Assembly (NCBI GenBank): GCA_022794265.1
Contig: JAAWEK010000003.1
Location: 186,001 to 250,000 of the forward strand
Reading direction: 5' to 3'
DNA length: 64,000 nucleotides
Source of the DNA: Lachnospiraceae bacterium
GTDB lineage: Bacteria > Bacillota > Clostridia > Lachnospirales > Lachnospiraceae
Each line of letters begins with the position of its first letter. The first letter of the stretch is position 1. This document shows positions 46,298-54,764 of the stretch, one piece after another. The notes below the pieces were generated by a model, which saw nothing but the letters and a program-made list of their open reading frames with translations, was not told the DNA's origin and did not search any database. Position numbers and translations under genes: made by a program.

Positions 46298-47386
46298 TCA
46301 AACCCGTTTTATGAAAGAATTTAATAGTTTTATCACATATTCTCTGAATTCCTTTGTTTGTATATCCATCGTTATCAGTTCTCCGGCCTCCACATACTCC
46401 TCATTCTCTGAATAATTCCGTTTCAGAATATGCAGACTGGTCAGACCGTAATTTTTTACAAATTCTCCACTTCTTTTCATATAACAATTCTCTTTCGCCG
46501 CTTTTATCCTATACTCCTTGTCTACAAAGGCCGCCACAGATTTATGAACTGCCATATCCTCTTTCGGAAGATAATAATAGTTTTTATAATCCGGATAAAA
46601 AAATTTTAATTCCATGGTTACTGTATAAAGCAGAATTCTTACCTGTTCTCCCAGAATCCATACCCGGACAAAAGAATTTTGCAGTTCCAAAGCTTTTTGA
46701 ATTTTATTTTTAAGGGTACATACTATTAATATACCGTTTTCTACGGTTTCCATACCGGAAATCTCCCAGTTTCCCTCAAATATACCGCAATAGGAAATCA
46801 TTCCTGACAGTACCGGAAGTCCAGTGACATCCTCTGAGTTGTGTAGCAGCAGAATATCACGCATATGTTCGTCCCGTTTGACCAGATAATCCCGGTATAC
46901 TTTTATCAGTTCTTTACCCGAAACCGTATCTTTCCTTTGGATTCCCAAAAATTTTTCCACGGTTTTCTGTTTTGCATTTTCCATTCCCAACAGACCGCAA
47001 TATTTTCTGATTTTCCTGTAAATATCAACGGAAACAATCCCATAATTCAATATATTAACGGAAAGTCCCAGATATTCTGCTCTCTTTTTTAAAAACGGCA
47101 AATCAAAGTTATCTCCGTTAAAACTGACGAGAATATCAAAGGACTGGATGTTTCTAACAAATTCCAGTATTAAATCCTTTTCATCTATGGCATTGTATGC
47201 AAAATACTGATGAATCTCATAACAGGAATCCTCTTTTCTCCATGCAGTTCCAATCAGATATATCATTCCTCTGGAAGATGAAAGTCCGGTGGTCTCAATG
47301 TCAAAGTACAGGATATTTTTACCCGGAAAATACTCTTCTATCCCATGACAGACATTCATACTGATTTGTTTTTTTATTATTTCCAT
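46298..47386 (-). CDS. Ribonuclease H-like (DEDDh exonuclease, YprB type)
   Basis: 362 residues. Exonuclease motif I is in YFDIETTGLSSSRG near residues 28-41, a second acidic segment is in ILVSFNGDNFDLPFLKKRA, and a third in LLLHNSEDVTGLPVLS. This matches the YprB_RNaseH-like branch. The later half is not a known domain to me. The substrate (DNA or RNA) is not shown. Start ATG 47386 is six bases after the murF stop, so it is likely co-transcribed with murF and ddl. Confidence 0.82.
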   Translation of the reverse strand: MEIIKKQISMNVCHGIEEYFPGKNILYFDIETTGLSSSRGMIYLIGTAWRKEDSCYEIHQYFAYNAIDEKDLILEFVRNIQSFDILVSFNGDNFDLPFLKKRAEYLGLSVNILNYGIVSVDIYRKIRKYCGLLGMENAKQKTVEKFLGIQRKDTVSGKELIKVYRDYLVKRDEHMRDILLLHNSEDVTGLPVLSGMISYCGIFEGNWEISGMETVENGILIVCTLKNKIQKALELQNSFVRVWILGEQVRILLYTVTMELKFFYPDYKNYYYLPKEDMAVHKSVAAFVDKEYRIKAAKENCYMKRSGEFVKNYGLTSLHILKRNYSENEEYVEAGELITMDIQTKEFREYVIKLLNSFIKRV

Positions 47387-47392
47387 AAGCGC

Positions 47393-48775
47393 CTATGATT
47401 TCTTTGTAAAGTGCCGGATTATTTTTATAAAGTTCATTCCATGGGACGCTTTGACCAGAACGGTATCGCCCTGACGGATAATCTGATCCAACTCCTGAAT
47501 CAGGTCATCAGTCTTTTCAAAATAATATAAATTGTAATTTTCATTTGCCTCATGCAGTTTCAGATATGCATGTTTCATCCGTCTGCCTGCCAGAACCACC
47601 ACATCAATTTCCTGTGCTCCAATATAATCTCCCAGTTCGGAATGAAACTCAGCTTCGTTAGCACCAAGTTCAAACATATCTCCTAATATTGCAACTTTTC
47701 TGGTTTCCGCATAGGATAATACATCAATGGACGCTTTCATGGACACCGGATTGGCATTATAACAATCATCGATTAAAGTAATTCCGTCCACGGAAATAAT
47801 ATGATTTCTTCCGGATACTGGCAGGATTTTTTCAATCCCTCTGCGGATTTCTTCTGGTTTCAGTCCCAGCTGCCTGCCCACACAGGCGGCAGCCAATGCG
47901 TTATATACCATATGTCTGCCTGGAATCTGTATCATAATATCCAGGTTCATATGCTCTCTGTCACGGATATTGCAGCGGATTCCCCGGATACCCTCCGGAG
48001 TAATGGAATCTGCATAAACATCCATAAGTTCTTTCTGTTCAATACCGTAAAATACCGGGACTATTCCGTTATAATCTTTAATAGCAGACAGTTTATCATC
48101 ATCTCCGTTTAAAATTATGGCAGCGTCCTCTTTCAAATAATTAAACATCTCTGTTTTCGCCTGTAAAATACCGTCTCTGGTCTTCAGATTTTCCAGATGG
48201 CACAGTCCGATATTAGTAATCACCGAAATATCCGGTTTGGCAATCTGCGCCAGTCTGGACATTTCGCCAAAATCACTGATACCCATTTCCAGAACGGCAA
48301 CCTCATGTTCCTCCCGAATCCGGAATACGGTCAGAGGTAATCCCAGTTCGTTATTAAAATTGCCTTCCGTCTTCAGTACCTGGTATTTTTCACCAAGAAC
48401 TGAAGCTATCATTTCCTTGGTACTGGTTTTTCCCACACTTCCGGTAATTCCTACCACTTTGCAGTTTAATCCCTTTAAATAAAACTCCGCAATATCCTTT
48501 ATTGCCTGCAGCGAACGCTCTACCAGAATATACGGTTTTTCCGTCTGCAACTTCTTTTCACTAATCACACAGACGGCGCCTGCCTCATAACAGCCGTCAA
48601 TAAAATCATGTCCGTCTACCCGCTCTCCCCGAATGGCAATAAACAACGAATTTTTTACAACCTTCCGGCTATCGGTGACGATTTCTGCCACCTCTGACTC
48701 ACAGATATCATGCTCTGCGTTAAAAAGCCTGCCCCTGCAGGCCTCTGCCAAATTATGTAATGTAAGATTTTTCAT
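47393..48775 (-). CDS. murF: UDP-N-acetylmuramoyl-tripeptide--D-alanyl-D-alanine ligase
   Basis: About 460 residues. N-terminal NLTLHNLAEACRGRLF, ATP-binding GITGSVGKTSTKEMI, central DIVTDSR-type loop (EIVTDSRKV) and IDDCYNANPVSMKASI typical of MurF. ddl sits directly upstream, so the enzyme and its D-Ala-D-Ala supplier are linked. I choose the ATG at 48775 with GGGG six bases upstream; 48781 and 48787 are in-frame alternatives. The longer frame to 48844 is not supported. Confidence 0.95.
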   Translation of the reverse strand: MKNLTLHNLAEACRGRLFNAEHDICESEVAEIVTDSRKVVKNSLFIAIRGERVDGHDFIDGCYEAGAVCVISEKKLQTEKPYILVERSLQAIKDIAEFYLKGLNCKVVGITGSVGKTSTKEMIASVLGEKYQVLKTEGNFNNELGLPLTVFRIREEHEVAVLEMGISDFGEMSRLAQIAKPDISVITNIGLCHLENLKTRDGILQAKTEMFNYLKEDAAIILNGDDDKLSAIKDYNGIVPVFYGIEQKELMDVYADSITPEGIRGIRCNIRDREHMNLDIMIQIPGRHMVYNALAAACVGRQLGLKPEEIRRGIEKILPVSGRNHIISVDGITLIDDCYNANPVSMKASIDVLSYAETRKVAILGDMFELGANEAEFHSELGDYIGAQEIDVVVLAGRRMKHAYLKLHEANENYNLYYFEKTDDLIQELDQIIRQGDTVLVKASHGMNFIKIIRHFTKKS

Positions 48776-48865
48776 TTCCATCCCCATGCATATAATAAAT
48801 CTGCATGTTCCTTTCTTTTCCTGCTGCCGTTTCCGGCAGTCCATTCCCTCATTCTGATTACAAAA

Positions 48866-49891
48866 TCAAGTCTCATGTATCAGAATTTCACATAATTCCC
48901 CAAAATTAATGCCCAGGGCTGCCGCCTCCTGAGGCAGCAGGCTGGTAGGTGTCATTCCCGGCAGTGTATTTGCTTCAATGCAATAAATGTTTTCATCTTC
49001 ATCCATCATGAAATCTATTCTGGAATATTTGTTCAACCGCAGGACTTCACTGGCCCTGACCGCACATTCCTGCATTTTTCCGGTCAGTTCTTCCGTTAAA
49101 GGCGCCGGACAGATATCTTGGGTACGTCCTGGCTGGTATTTATTTTCATAATCATAAAATCCTTCCATCGGAATGATTTCAATAATCGGGTATGCCTTAT
49201 GACCCACCACACCAATGGAAAACTCCCTGCCTTTTATATAGGTCTCCACCAGTATCTCTTCTTCATAACCAAAAGCTTTTTCCAATGCCTCCTGATATTC
49301 TTTTTCATTTTGCGGAATGGATATTCCAATACTGGAACCGCCGCAACAAGGTTTTACCACACACGGAAAACCTATGCCTGCCGTCTGCAGCAGTTCTGCC
49401 GAACACACATTTTCCTGGTCTTTATGTAAAAGGATTCCATTGGGCGTCGGAATATGATTTGCCGTTAACAGATGTTTTGTCATCCCTTTATCCATTGCCA
49501 GCGCACTGCCCAGATATCCGGAACCGGTGTAGCGGATTCCCATTAAATCGAAGGCCGCCTGCAGTCTGCCGTCTTCGCCGTTTGAGCCATGCAGGGCCAT
49601 AAACACCACATCCGCCGCTTCACAGATGGAAAACACATTTTCACCCACAAACTGCTTTCGCTGTTTTAATTCCGCCGCCACCCTTTCTGTGTCTGACTGT
49701 ATCCGGGCACATGCGGCTTCCAGATCATACCCGCCGTCAAAAAATGTTTCCCAATCTTTTTCGCCAAAAAAAACATCCAGAATTCTGGCATTATGATCCT
49801 TTTCCCGCAATGCCTTACACACCTGTGTTCCCGTAACAATTGACACTTCCCGTTCTGTGCTGGAACCTGCACACAATACTACTATATTCAT
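48866..49891 (-). CDS. ddl: D-alanine--D-alanine ligase
   Basis: 341 residues. ATP-grasp enzyme: MNIVVLCAGSSTEREVS at the start, MALHGSNGEDGRLQ, TGSGYLGSALAMDKGMTK, the GGSSIGI loop and NTLPGMTPTSLLPQ at the end. The serine-containing GGSSIG and the MTPTS segment are normal for a ligase making D-Ala-D-Ala. I start at 49891; the in-frame ATG at 49903 and the long frame to 49945 lack ribosome sites. Confidence 0.96.
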   Translation of the reverse strand: MNIVVLCAGSSTEREVSIVTGTQVCKALREKDHNARILDVFFGEKDWETFFDGGYDLEAACARIQSDTERVAAELKQRKQFVGENVFSICEAADVVFMALHGSNGEDGRLQAAFDLMGIRYTGSGYLGSALAMDKGMTKHLLTANHIPTPNGILLHKDQENVCSAELLQTAGIGFPCVVKPCCGGSSIGISIPQNEKEYQEALEKAFGYEEEILVETYIKGREFSIGVVGHKAYPIIEIIPMEGFYDYENKYQPGRTQDICPAPLTEELTGKMQECAVRASEVLRLNKYSRIDFMMDEDENIYCIEANTLPGMTPTSLLPQEAAALGINFGELCEILIHET

Positions 49892-50002
49892 AATGATACC
49901 CATATATATCGCAGGTCTGCTGCGAATTTCCTTTCTTTCATTCATTATTGTGTTTAAAATTCATTCTCATACATCTGGCAGAAAGCTATTTTCAATCATG
50001 CT

Positions 50003-52009
50003 CTAGTATATTACTATATCATCATTCATTCGTTTGTCAACCAGTTCATACCCCTGTCCGATAAAATCATCTACGGCATCGGAAGCTGCTCTCATAATCT
50101 CACCGTCGGAGTAAATATCCGCAAGATTAAATTCCATTTCCCCACTTTGTCTCACTCCGAAGAAATCTCCCGGTCCCCGTAGCTTCAAATCACTGGACGC
50201 TATATAAAATCCGTCATTGGAGCGGTTCAGTATTTCCAGCCTCTTTAATTTTTCCGGATCTGAAGAAGAACTGATAAAGATACAATAGGACTGGTATTCT
50301 CCTCTTCCCACTCTGCCCCGTAGCTGATGCAGACTGGCCAGACCGAACCGTTCTGCATTTTCCACCATCATGACCGTGGCATTCGGTACATTAATTCCCA
50401 CCTCAATTACCGTGGTAGAAACCAGCACCTGAATCTCATTCCGGCTGAATCTGCGCATAATATCATTTTTTTCCTCTGGCTTCATTTTCCCGTGTAAATA
50501 GGTTACTACAATATCGTTGGACAATTCTTTTTGGAGTAATTTGGAATAATCAATAACATTTTCCGCTTCCAGCGTATCATTCTCTTCAACCATAGGACAG
50601 ATAACATATGCCTGCCTTCCTGCTTTTACTTCTTTCTCAATAAACCGATATGCTTTTGTACGATATTCCCTTGTAACCACACAATTTTTTATGCTGAGCC
50701 GTTTTGCAGGCAGCTCATTAATTACTGAAATATCCAGATCGCCATACAAAATAATAGCAAGCGTCCGGGGTATGGGTGTAGCGCTCATAACAATGACATG
50801 AGGCTGATTTCCCTTATCTTTAATGGCACTCCTCTGCATAACCCCAAACCGATGCTGTTCATCGGTGATTACCAGTGCCAGACTGTGATAGACCGCCTTC
50901 TCCTGTATCAGTGCGTGGGTTCCGATAATGATATCTGCTTCACCGGATTCCATCATTGCATAAATCCTTCGTTTCTCCGCTGCTCTTACAGAACCGGTGA
51001 GCAGTACCGGTGTGATATCCAGATTATATGATTCCTTTAATTCCATTATGCCTTGAAAATGCTGTTCTGCCAGAACTTCCGTAGGGGCCATCAATGCCGC
51101 CTGTCTGCCGGAAGCCGCTACATCCAGCATTGCCAGAAAGGCCAGGATGGTCTTACCGGAACCCACATCTCCCTGTATCAGACGCTGCATGGTCTTATCC
51201 GAAGCCATGTCCGCAAAAATCTCCTGTAGAACTGCTTTTTGTGCATTGGTTAATTCATAAGGCAACCGCTCTGCCACATATTCCGAAACCGTGTGGCAGG
51301 AAATCTGGTTCCCGTTTGGTATAAATGTTTCCTTTTCCTTCAGCTTTCTCATATTATAAATAAAACGGAAAAACTCATTAAACACCAGTCTTCTTCTGGC
51401 TTCCAGCAGTTCCTGCTTCTCTCTTGGAAAATGGATTTCCCGAAGAGCTTCTCCCAATTCCAGAAGTTCATACCTCTCCCGGTAATCTGCCGGCAGATAA
51501 TCTTCCAGACGGCAATGTTCCAATGCCTGTTTTACTGCCTTGCTAACAGTATTATTTGTAATTCCTTTGGATAAAGAATAGACTGGCTGCATATAATTCA
51601 GCTTTTCCTCATAGGCTCCAAGAGTAAACAGTTCAGGCTGTTCCATAACCGGCAATCCGTTTTTTTTGTTTATTCTTCCCCGAAAAATAAATCTCATGGA
51701 ATACTTAACCGTATTTCTTAAAAATGGCATGTTAAACCAGGTAATCTTCATCATGGTTCCGTTTTTATCTTTAATCACAGTGGATACCACCTGTAAATGA
51801 TTTACCTGTTTTATTTCCAAACTCTTCATGACAGTACCGTCAATCGCCGCAACCAGCCGGTTGTCGATTTCATTAACGGTTATGGGTGCTTCATAAATAT
51901 CATAGGTTCTTGGAAAATAATTTAAAAGGTCTTCCGCACTTCCTATGTTTAATTTTCCAAACAATCGTTCGGTCTTTTCTCCAATTCCTTTTAATTCCGT
52001 TAGTCTCAT
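50003..52009 (-). CDS. recG: ATP-dependent DNA helicase RecG
   Basis: 668 residues. OB-fold wedge domain at the N-terminus, then helicase motifs GDVGSGKTILAFLA, MAPTEVLAEQHF, DEQHRFGVMQRSA, VMSATPIPRTLA and LHQLRGRVGRGEYQS. RecG reverses stalled replication forks. ATG at 52009 with GGAGA seven bases upstream. Divergent from the SGNH gene; in Bacillus recG lies near yloU-yloV, which here is separated by about 8 kb. Confidence 0.97.
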   Translation of the reverse strand: MRLTELKGIGEKTERLFGKLNIGSAEDLLNYFPRTYDIYEAPITVNEIDNRLVAAIDGTVMKSLEIKQVNHLQVVSTVIKDKNGTMMKITWFNMPFLRNTVKYSMRFIFRGRINKKNGLPVMEQPELFTLGAYEEKLNYMQPVYSLSKGITNNTVSKAVKQALEHCRLEDYLPADYRERYELLELGEALREIHFPREKQELLEARRRLVFNEFFRFIYNMRKLKEKETFIPNGNQISCHTVSEYVAERLPYELTNAQKAVLQEIFADMASDKTMQRLIQGDVGSGKTILAFLAMLDVAASGRQAALMAPTEVLAEQHFQGIMELKESYNLDITPVLLTGSVRAAEKRRIYAMMESGEADIIIGTHALIQEKAVYHSLALVITDEQHRFGVMQRSAIKDKGNQPHVIVMSATPIPRTLAIILYGDLDISVINELPAKRLSIKNCVVTREYRTKAYRFIEKEVKAGRQAYVICPMVEENDTLEAENVIDYSKLLQKELSNDIVVTYLHGKMKPEEKNDIMRRFSRNEIQVLVSTTVIEVGINVPNATVMMVENAERFGLASLHQLRGRVGRGEYQSYCIFISSSSDPEKLKRLEILNRSNDGFYIASSDLKLRGPGDFFGVRQSGEMEFNLADIYSDGEIMRAASDAVDDFIGQGYELVDKRMNDDIVIY

Positions 52010-52084
52010 AGGAGTTTCTCCATGTCCATACAATTTATTTTCATATTATTCGCATTCCAGCGCATAATAAAATATAATTTATTC

Positions 52085-52113
52085 TTTACACTATTGTTTT
52101 TCTAAATTATAAT
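52085..52113 (+). promoter_or_regulatory. Promoter of the SGNH hydrolase gene
   Basis: TTTACA (52085-52090), a 17-base spacer, TATAAT (52108-52113); 44 bases before the ATG. Confidence 0.7.
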
Positions 52114-52115
52114 CA

Positions 52116-52143
52116 ATTATATCATATAATAAAACAATAACAA
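52116..52143 (-). promoter_or_regulatory. Possible promoter of recG
   Basis: Minus strand TTGTTA (52138-52143), a 16-base spacer, TATAAT (52116-52121). AT-rich region; alternatives exist. Confidence 0.4.
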
Positions 52144-52157
52144 AAGGTAATCTCTCT

Positions 52158-52967
52158 ATGATTAAAAAAAATATTCTATATTGTAGTTTCATTTTTTTTA
52201 TAGCTACGATTTTTTTTCAAATTGCAGTGTTAATAAAATTAAATCAATATGATAAAAAAATAAACCGGGTAATGTCCGACATCTCCTCAAACGAAAAACC
52301 GCCGGAACAACCGGCTGAACCGGAAACTCCGCCTATGATTCCAGATACGGAACCAACGATAACAGAAACTTCCGGATTTTCTAATTATGAAGATATTAAT
52401 GACATTCTGAGTCCGGCCCGTCTGACACAGACTCTGGCCAACAGCCTATTTATCGGAGACTCCAGAACCGAAGGATTATACAAATTTACACCAGCAGCTG
52501 AATATGCGGATTTTCACTGCGGTGTCGGTTATACCGTTTCCACCATAAAGGACAACCTGATGTTATCTGCCGCAATAGCCGAAAAAAAGTATGACCAGAT
52601 TTTTCTCTGTCTTGGCTATAATGAACTGGGCTGGAATTATCCGGAAACATTTATCAGCCGTTATACTGAATTTATTCAGTTTATTAAAGAAAATTCTCCT
52701 GACACCCGGATTTATGTTATCGCCATTTTAAATGTCTGCCGGGAGTCCCACAATCTGGAAGAATATGAAAATAATGACCGAATCTTACAGTATAACAACC
52801 TTCTTTCCGAAATGTGCCAAAACAGTCAGGTTACATACTTAGATTTAAACAGATACTTTACGGATTCCAATGGAAATCTGAATCCTGTATCTACGGAAGA
52901 CGGAATACACTTTACGGCTATATATTATAATTATTATCTCTATCGGATAATAGAAGCGATGGGGTAG
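52158..52967 (+). CDS. SGNH/GDSL hydrolase-like extracellular protein
   Basis: 269 residues. N-terminal signal anchor (FIFFIATIFFQIAVLIKL) and a Pro/Glu-rich linker to about residue 75, then an SGNH fold: block I FIGDSRTEG, a GYNELGW block III variant and the catalytic DGIHFT near the end. Relatives are exopolysaccharide or peptidoglycan acetyl-esterases, but the substrate is unknown. AAAAGG lies upstream of the ATG at 52158. It faces away from recG. Confidence 0.85.
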   Translation: MIKKNILYCSFIFFIATIFFQIAVLIKLNQYDKKINRVMSDISSNEKPPEQPAEPETPPMIPDTEPTITETSGFSNYEDINDILSPARLTQTLANSLFIGDSRTEGLYKFTPAAEYADFHCGVGYTVSTIKDNLMLSAAIAEKKYDQIFLCLGYNELGWNYPETFISRYTEFIQFIKENSPDTRIYVIAILNVCRESHNLEEYENNDRILQYNNLLSEMCQNSQVTYLDLNRYFTDSNGNLNPVSTEDGIHFTAIYYNYYLYRIIEAMG

Positions 52968-52996
52968 GTGGGAAAATTATCTTAACTGGCCATTGC

Positions 52997-53244
52997 TTAA
53001 GAAAATTGAGAGGAAGGAATTAATTCCTTACCTCTCATGTCATATTGCGTGTCGAGACTGATACAATTTTGGGAGCGGGTGCTATCGTTTGTAACTTGGC
53101 CTGTAAAGGCGGCAACATCATTTATCGTATCACCTATATGAAATTTTTGTTTGGATATTTCTCGTGATAGATTTTACTTTCTTCCGTATCAGTTTTTGCG
53201 GTCACTGTTGCGATAATATCCAAAGGGGTCTTGTATTCGTTCAT
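52997..53244 (-). pseudogene. Microprotein operon gene D, frameshifted (about 82 residues if repaired)
   Basis: An ATG at 53244 with GGGGTGG upstream opens a frame (MNEYKTPLDIIATVTAK) that stops after 36 codons. Adding one A in the A5 run (53144-53148) restores a continuous frame through KFHIGDTINDVAAFTGQ to a TAA at 52997. The repaired protein looks soluble and mixed alpha/beta. I do not recognise a family. It is the last member of the operon and its end overlaps a terminator. Either a recent indel, a programmed slip, or a sequencing error. Confidence 0.5.
53001..53036 (-). terminator. Terminator of the microprotein operon
   Basis: GAGAGG...CCTCTC arms with inner AAGGAA/TTCCTT form a 12-bp stem with one mismatch and a TTAA loop; on the minus strand it is followed by AATTTTCTT. 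It lies inside the end of gene D. Confidence 0.65.
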
Positions 53245-53292
53245 GAACACGCCACCCCTCGTAAAATCGTGCTGTTATATAATGCTTTTCTC

Positions 53293-53445
53293 TTATTTAT
53301 GTTTTTCAATCCATTCTTCTGTCTTTTCAACGCTCTTTCCTGCATTTGGGAAAAACTTACGGATAAGTTTCAAAATCCCAACTGTGCCACCTAGAGCGCA
53401 CGCAATAATCACGGGAACTAATAAAATCTGTAATAATGTTGACAT
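53293..53445 (-). CDS. Microprotein operon gene C, 50-residue membrane protein
   Basis: The ATG at 53445 has AAAGGAGG nine bases upstream, an excellent site. The protein starts MSTLLQILLVPVIIACALGG, one clear membrane helix to about residue 26, followed by KLIRKFFPNAGKSVEKTEE and a charged tail. No family recognised. It lies four bases after the stop of gene B. Well below common annotation limits. Confidence 0.72.
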   Translation of the reverse strand: MSTLLQILLVPVIIACALGGTVGILKLIRKFFPNAGKSVEKTEEWIEKHK

Positions 53446-53449
53446 AATT

Positions 53450-53656
53450 CTAATCCTCCTTTTTGTTGAACTTCTCTGAGAAAATCTTTCTTGTTCCATC
53501 TGCGGACGCACGCATGATTTCCTCAACCATTTCCATTCGTCTCTTATTCTCATCATTTTTCCATGTGAATTTTTCCGTGCTTTCTGCCCTTGAAGTACCC
53601 CCCGCAACAAGCAGCATACAAATTAATGGCGGAATAGAAAATCTACCGTGTCGCAT
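53450..53656 (-). CDS. Microprotein operon gene B, 68 residues
   Basis: ATG at 53656 with AAAGGAG eight bases upstream. It starts MRHGRFSIPPLICMLLVAGG with a short hydrophobic stretch (about residues 8-20), followed by a charged helical region (ENKRRMEMVEEIMRASADG) to the end. Not recognised. Could be a small membrane-bound or secreted peptide. Between genes A and C with gaps of 14 and 4 bases. Confidence 0.72.
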   Translation of the reverse strand: MRHGRFSIPPLICMLLVAGGTSRAESTEKFTWKNDENKRRMEMVEEIMRASADGTRKIFSEKFNKKED

Positions 53657-53670
53657 ATTCCTCACTCCTT

Positions 53671-53751
53671 TCAAAATCCCCAAATGCTAAAAATCATTTT
53701 AACTGTTCCTATGTTGGACGCTTTCATAATTTTCCAAACCGTTCCAAACAT
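53671..53751 (-). CDS. Microprotein operon gene A, 26 residues
   Basis: ATG at 53751 with AGGAGG eight bases upstream. The product starts MFGTVWKIMKASNIGTVKMI and is hydrophobic and basic (three Lys, no acidic residues). First gene of the operon. It might be a peptide effector, or a leader whose translation opens gene B. Two in-frame ATGs lie further downstream. A real gene is supported by the strong ribosome site, the promoter and the packing; function unknown. Confidence 0.6.
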   Translation of the reverse strand: MFGTVWKIMKASNIGTVKMIFSIWGF

Positions 53752-53791
53752 ATTCTTACCTCCTCTTATTTTTACAGAAAATAGTTTAACA

Positions 53792-53801
53792 AACATATGT
53801 T
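53792..53801. promoter_or_regulatory. Candidate TetR operator palindrome
   Basis: AACATATGTT, a perfect 10-base palindrome, overlaps the -35 box of the TetR promoter (53800-53805) and lies downstream of the microprotein promoter. Position fits repression of both directions; short, so not proven. Confidence 0.4.
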
Positions 53802-53828
53802 GATTTTCTTTTCTGTTTTTAGTATAAT
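53800..53828 (+). promoter_or_regulatory. Promoter of the TetR gene
   Basis: TTGATT (53800-53805), a 17-base spacer, TATAAT (53823-53828). Confidence 0.65.
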
Positions 53829-53848
53829 ATTTGCAGGAATAAAAACAA
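53821..53848 (-). promoter_or_regulatory. Promoter of the microprotein operon
   Basis: Minus strand TTGTTT (53843-53848), a 16-base spacer, TATACT (53821-53826). The -10 box overlaps the TetR -10 box on the other strand, so the two promoters compete for polymerase. Confidence 0.6.
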
Positions 53849-53950
53849 CCAGCAATATCAGGCAATATGTCAGTTTGTAAACACTTGTCGGAAATTTGTT
53901 GGCTACCGTGACACAAATAATCTATCTGTTGGTTTTGGAGGTGCTATAAT

Positions 53951-54508
53951 ATGGGACAGGACGCTCGTGTGAAATACTCGAAAATGATTATTCAAGCTAA
54001 TTTCGTTTCCCTGCTGAAACAAAAACCTTTGAACAAAATTACAGTAAAAGAGCTTTGTGAAATGGCAGACATCAACCGTGCTACCTTTTACAAATATTAC
54101 ATGGATATTTATGACCTTATGGAAAAAATAGAGGAAGAAATTCTGAAAGAGTTGCATGAAACTATGAGAAATTCTATTTTGGACGGAATTGGCAAAACTC
54201 TTGTAAAGCTACTTGAAAAAATGAAAGACAACGGTTCGCTATATATAACATTATTTTCTGAAAATGGAGATACGAAGTTTCCGCTGAAAATTTTTCAGAT
54301 GTGTTACGCAGAGTTTTCCACCTATATCAATGGGCAGTTTCCCCACTTATCGCAGACACAGCGTGCTTGGATTTATGTATATACAGCACAAGGGAGCAGT
54401 GGTATATTAAATTATTGGATTAATGACAATATGGCAGATCCGCCAGAAGAAGTTGCATCATTTATTGAACAATTGATTTTAAATACCTTAAAATCCTCTG
54501 TTTCATAG
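53951..54508 (+). CDS. TetR/AcrR family transcriptional regulator
   Basis: 185 residues. N-terminal helix-turn-helix: LNKITVKELCEMADINRATFYKYYMDIYDL near residues 26-55, typical TetR. The C-terminal ligand-binding part has the pattern of clostridial members of the DhaS/YxbF-like group (GSSGILNYWINDNMADPPEEV). GGAGG nine bases upstream of the ATG. Divergent from the microprotein operon, the most likely target; self-regulation probable. No MFS or ABC pump lies nearby, which is unusual for a TetR. Confidence 0.9.
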   Translation: MGQDARVKYSKMIIQANFVSLLKQKPLNKITVKELCEMADINRATFYKYYMDIYDLMEKIEEEILKELHETMRNSILDGIGKTLVKLLEKMKDNGSLYITLFSENGDTKFPLKIFQMCYAEFSTYINGQFPHLSQTQRAWIYVYTAQGSSGILNYWINDNMADPPEEVASFIEQLILNTLKSSVS

Positions 54509-54601
54509 GAACTTTCCAAAAGAGAACGCAGTAGAGATTACTCTCTGCCACCTTTGTATTCCTATGCGAAGATGATTTCCTCATTCACAATCTCCCTCCC
54601 A

Positions 54602-54724
54602 CTAGAGCGTATTTGAAAAATCAAGCCATCTGCCTATCCATTCTAAGGCGTTTAAATCCTGCACAAAATCAAATGCTACTTTATGCCCGACTGCCTCCAT
54701 ATGGTCTTTTAAATAATAAAAAAT
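54602..54724 (-). other. Coding-like remnant in a 256-base gap
   Basis: 54509-54764 has no intact gene. On the minus strand a frame is open from 54724 to a TAG at 54602 and reads like real protein (KVAFDFVQDLNALEWIGRWL); its only ATG at 54700 has no ribosome site. Possibly a fragment of a deleted gene. Further stretches to 54509 read as short broken frames. Low support. Confidence 0.25.
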
Positions 54725-54764
54725 TCAGAATACATTCGTATTATAAACAACATGCCAACACATA

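Noticed and set aside
53164..53479. Plus-strand frames across the microprotein operon
   Set aside because: They lack ribosome sites, whereas the minus-strand frames have strong ones and tight spacing.
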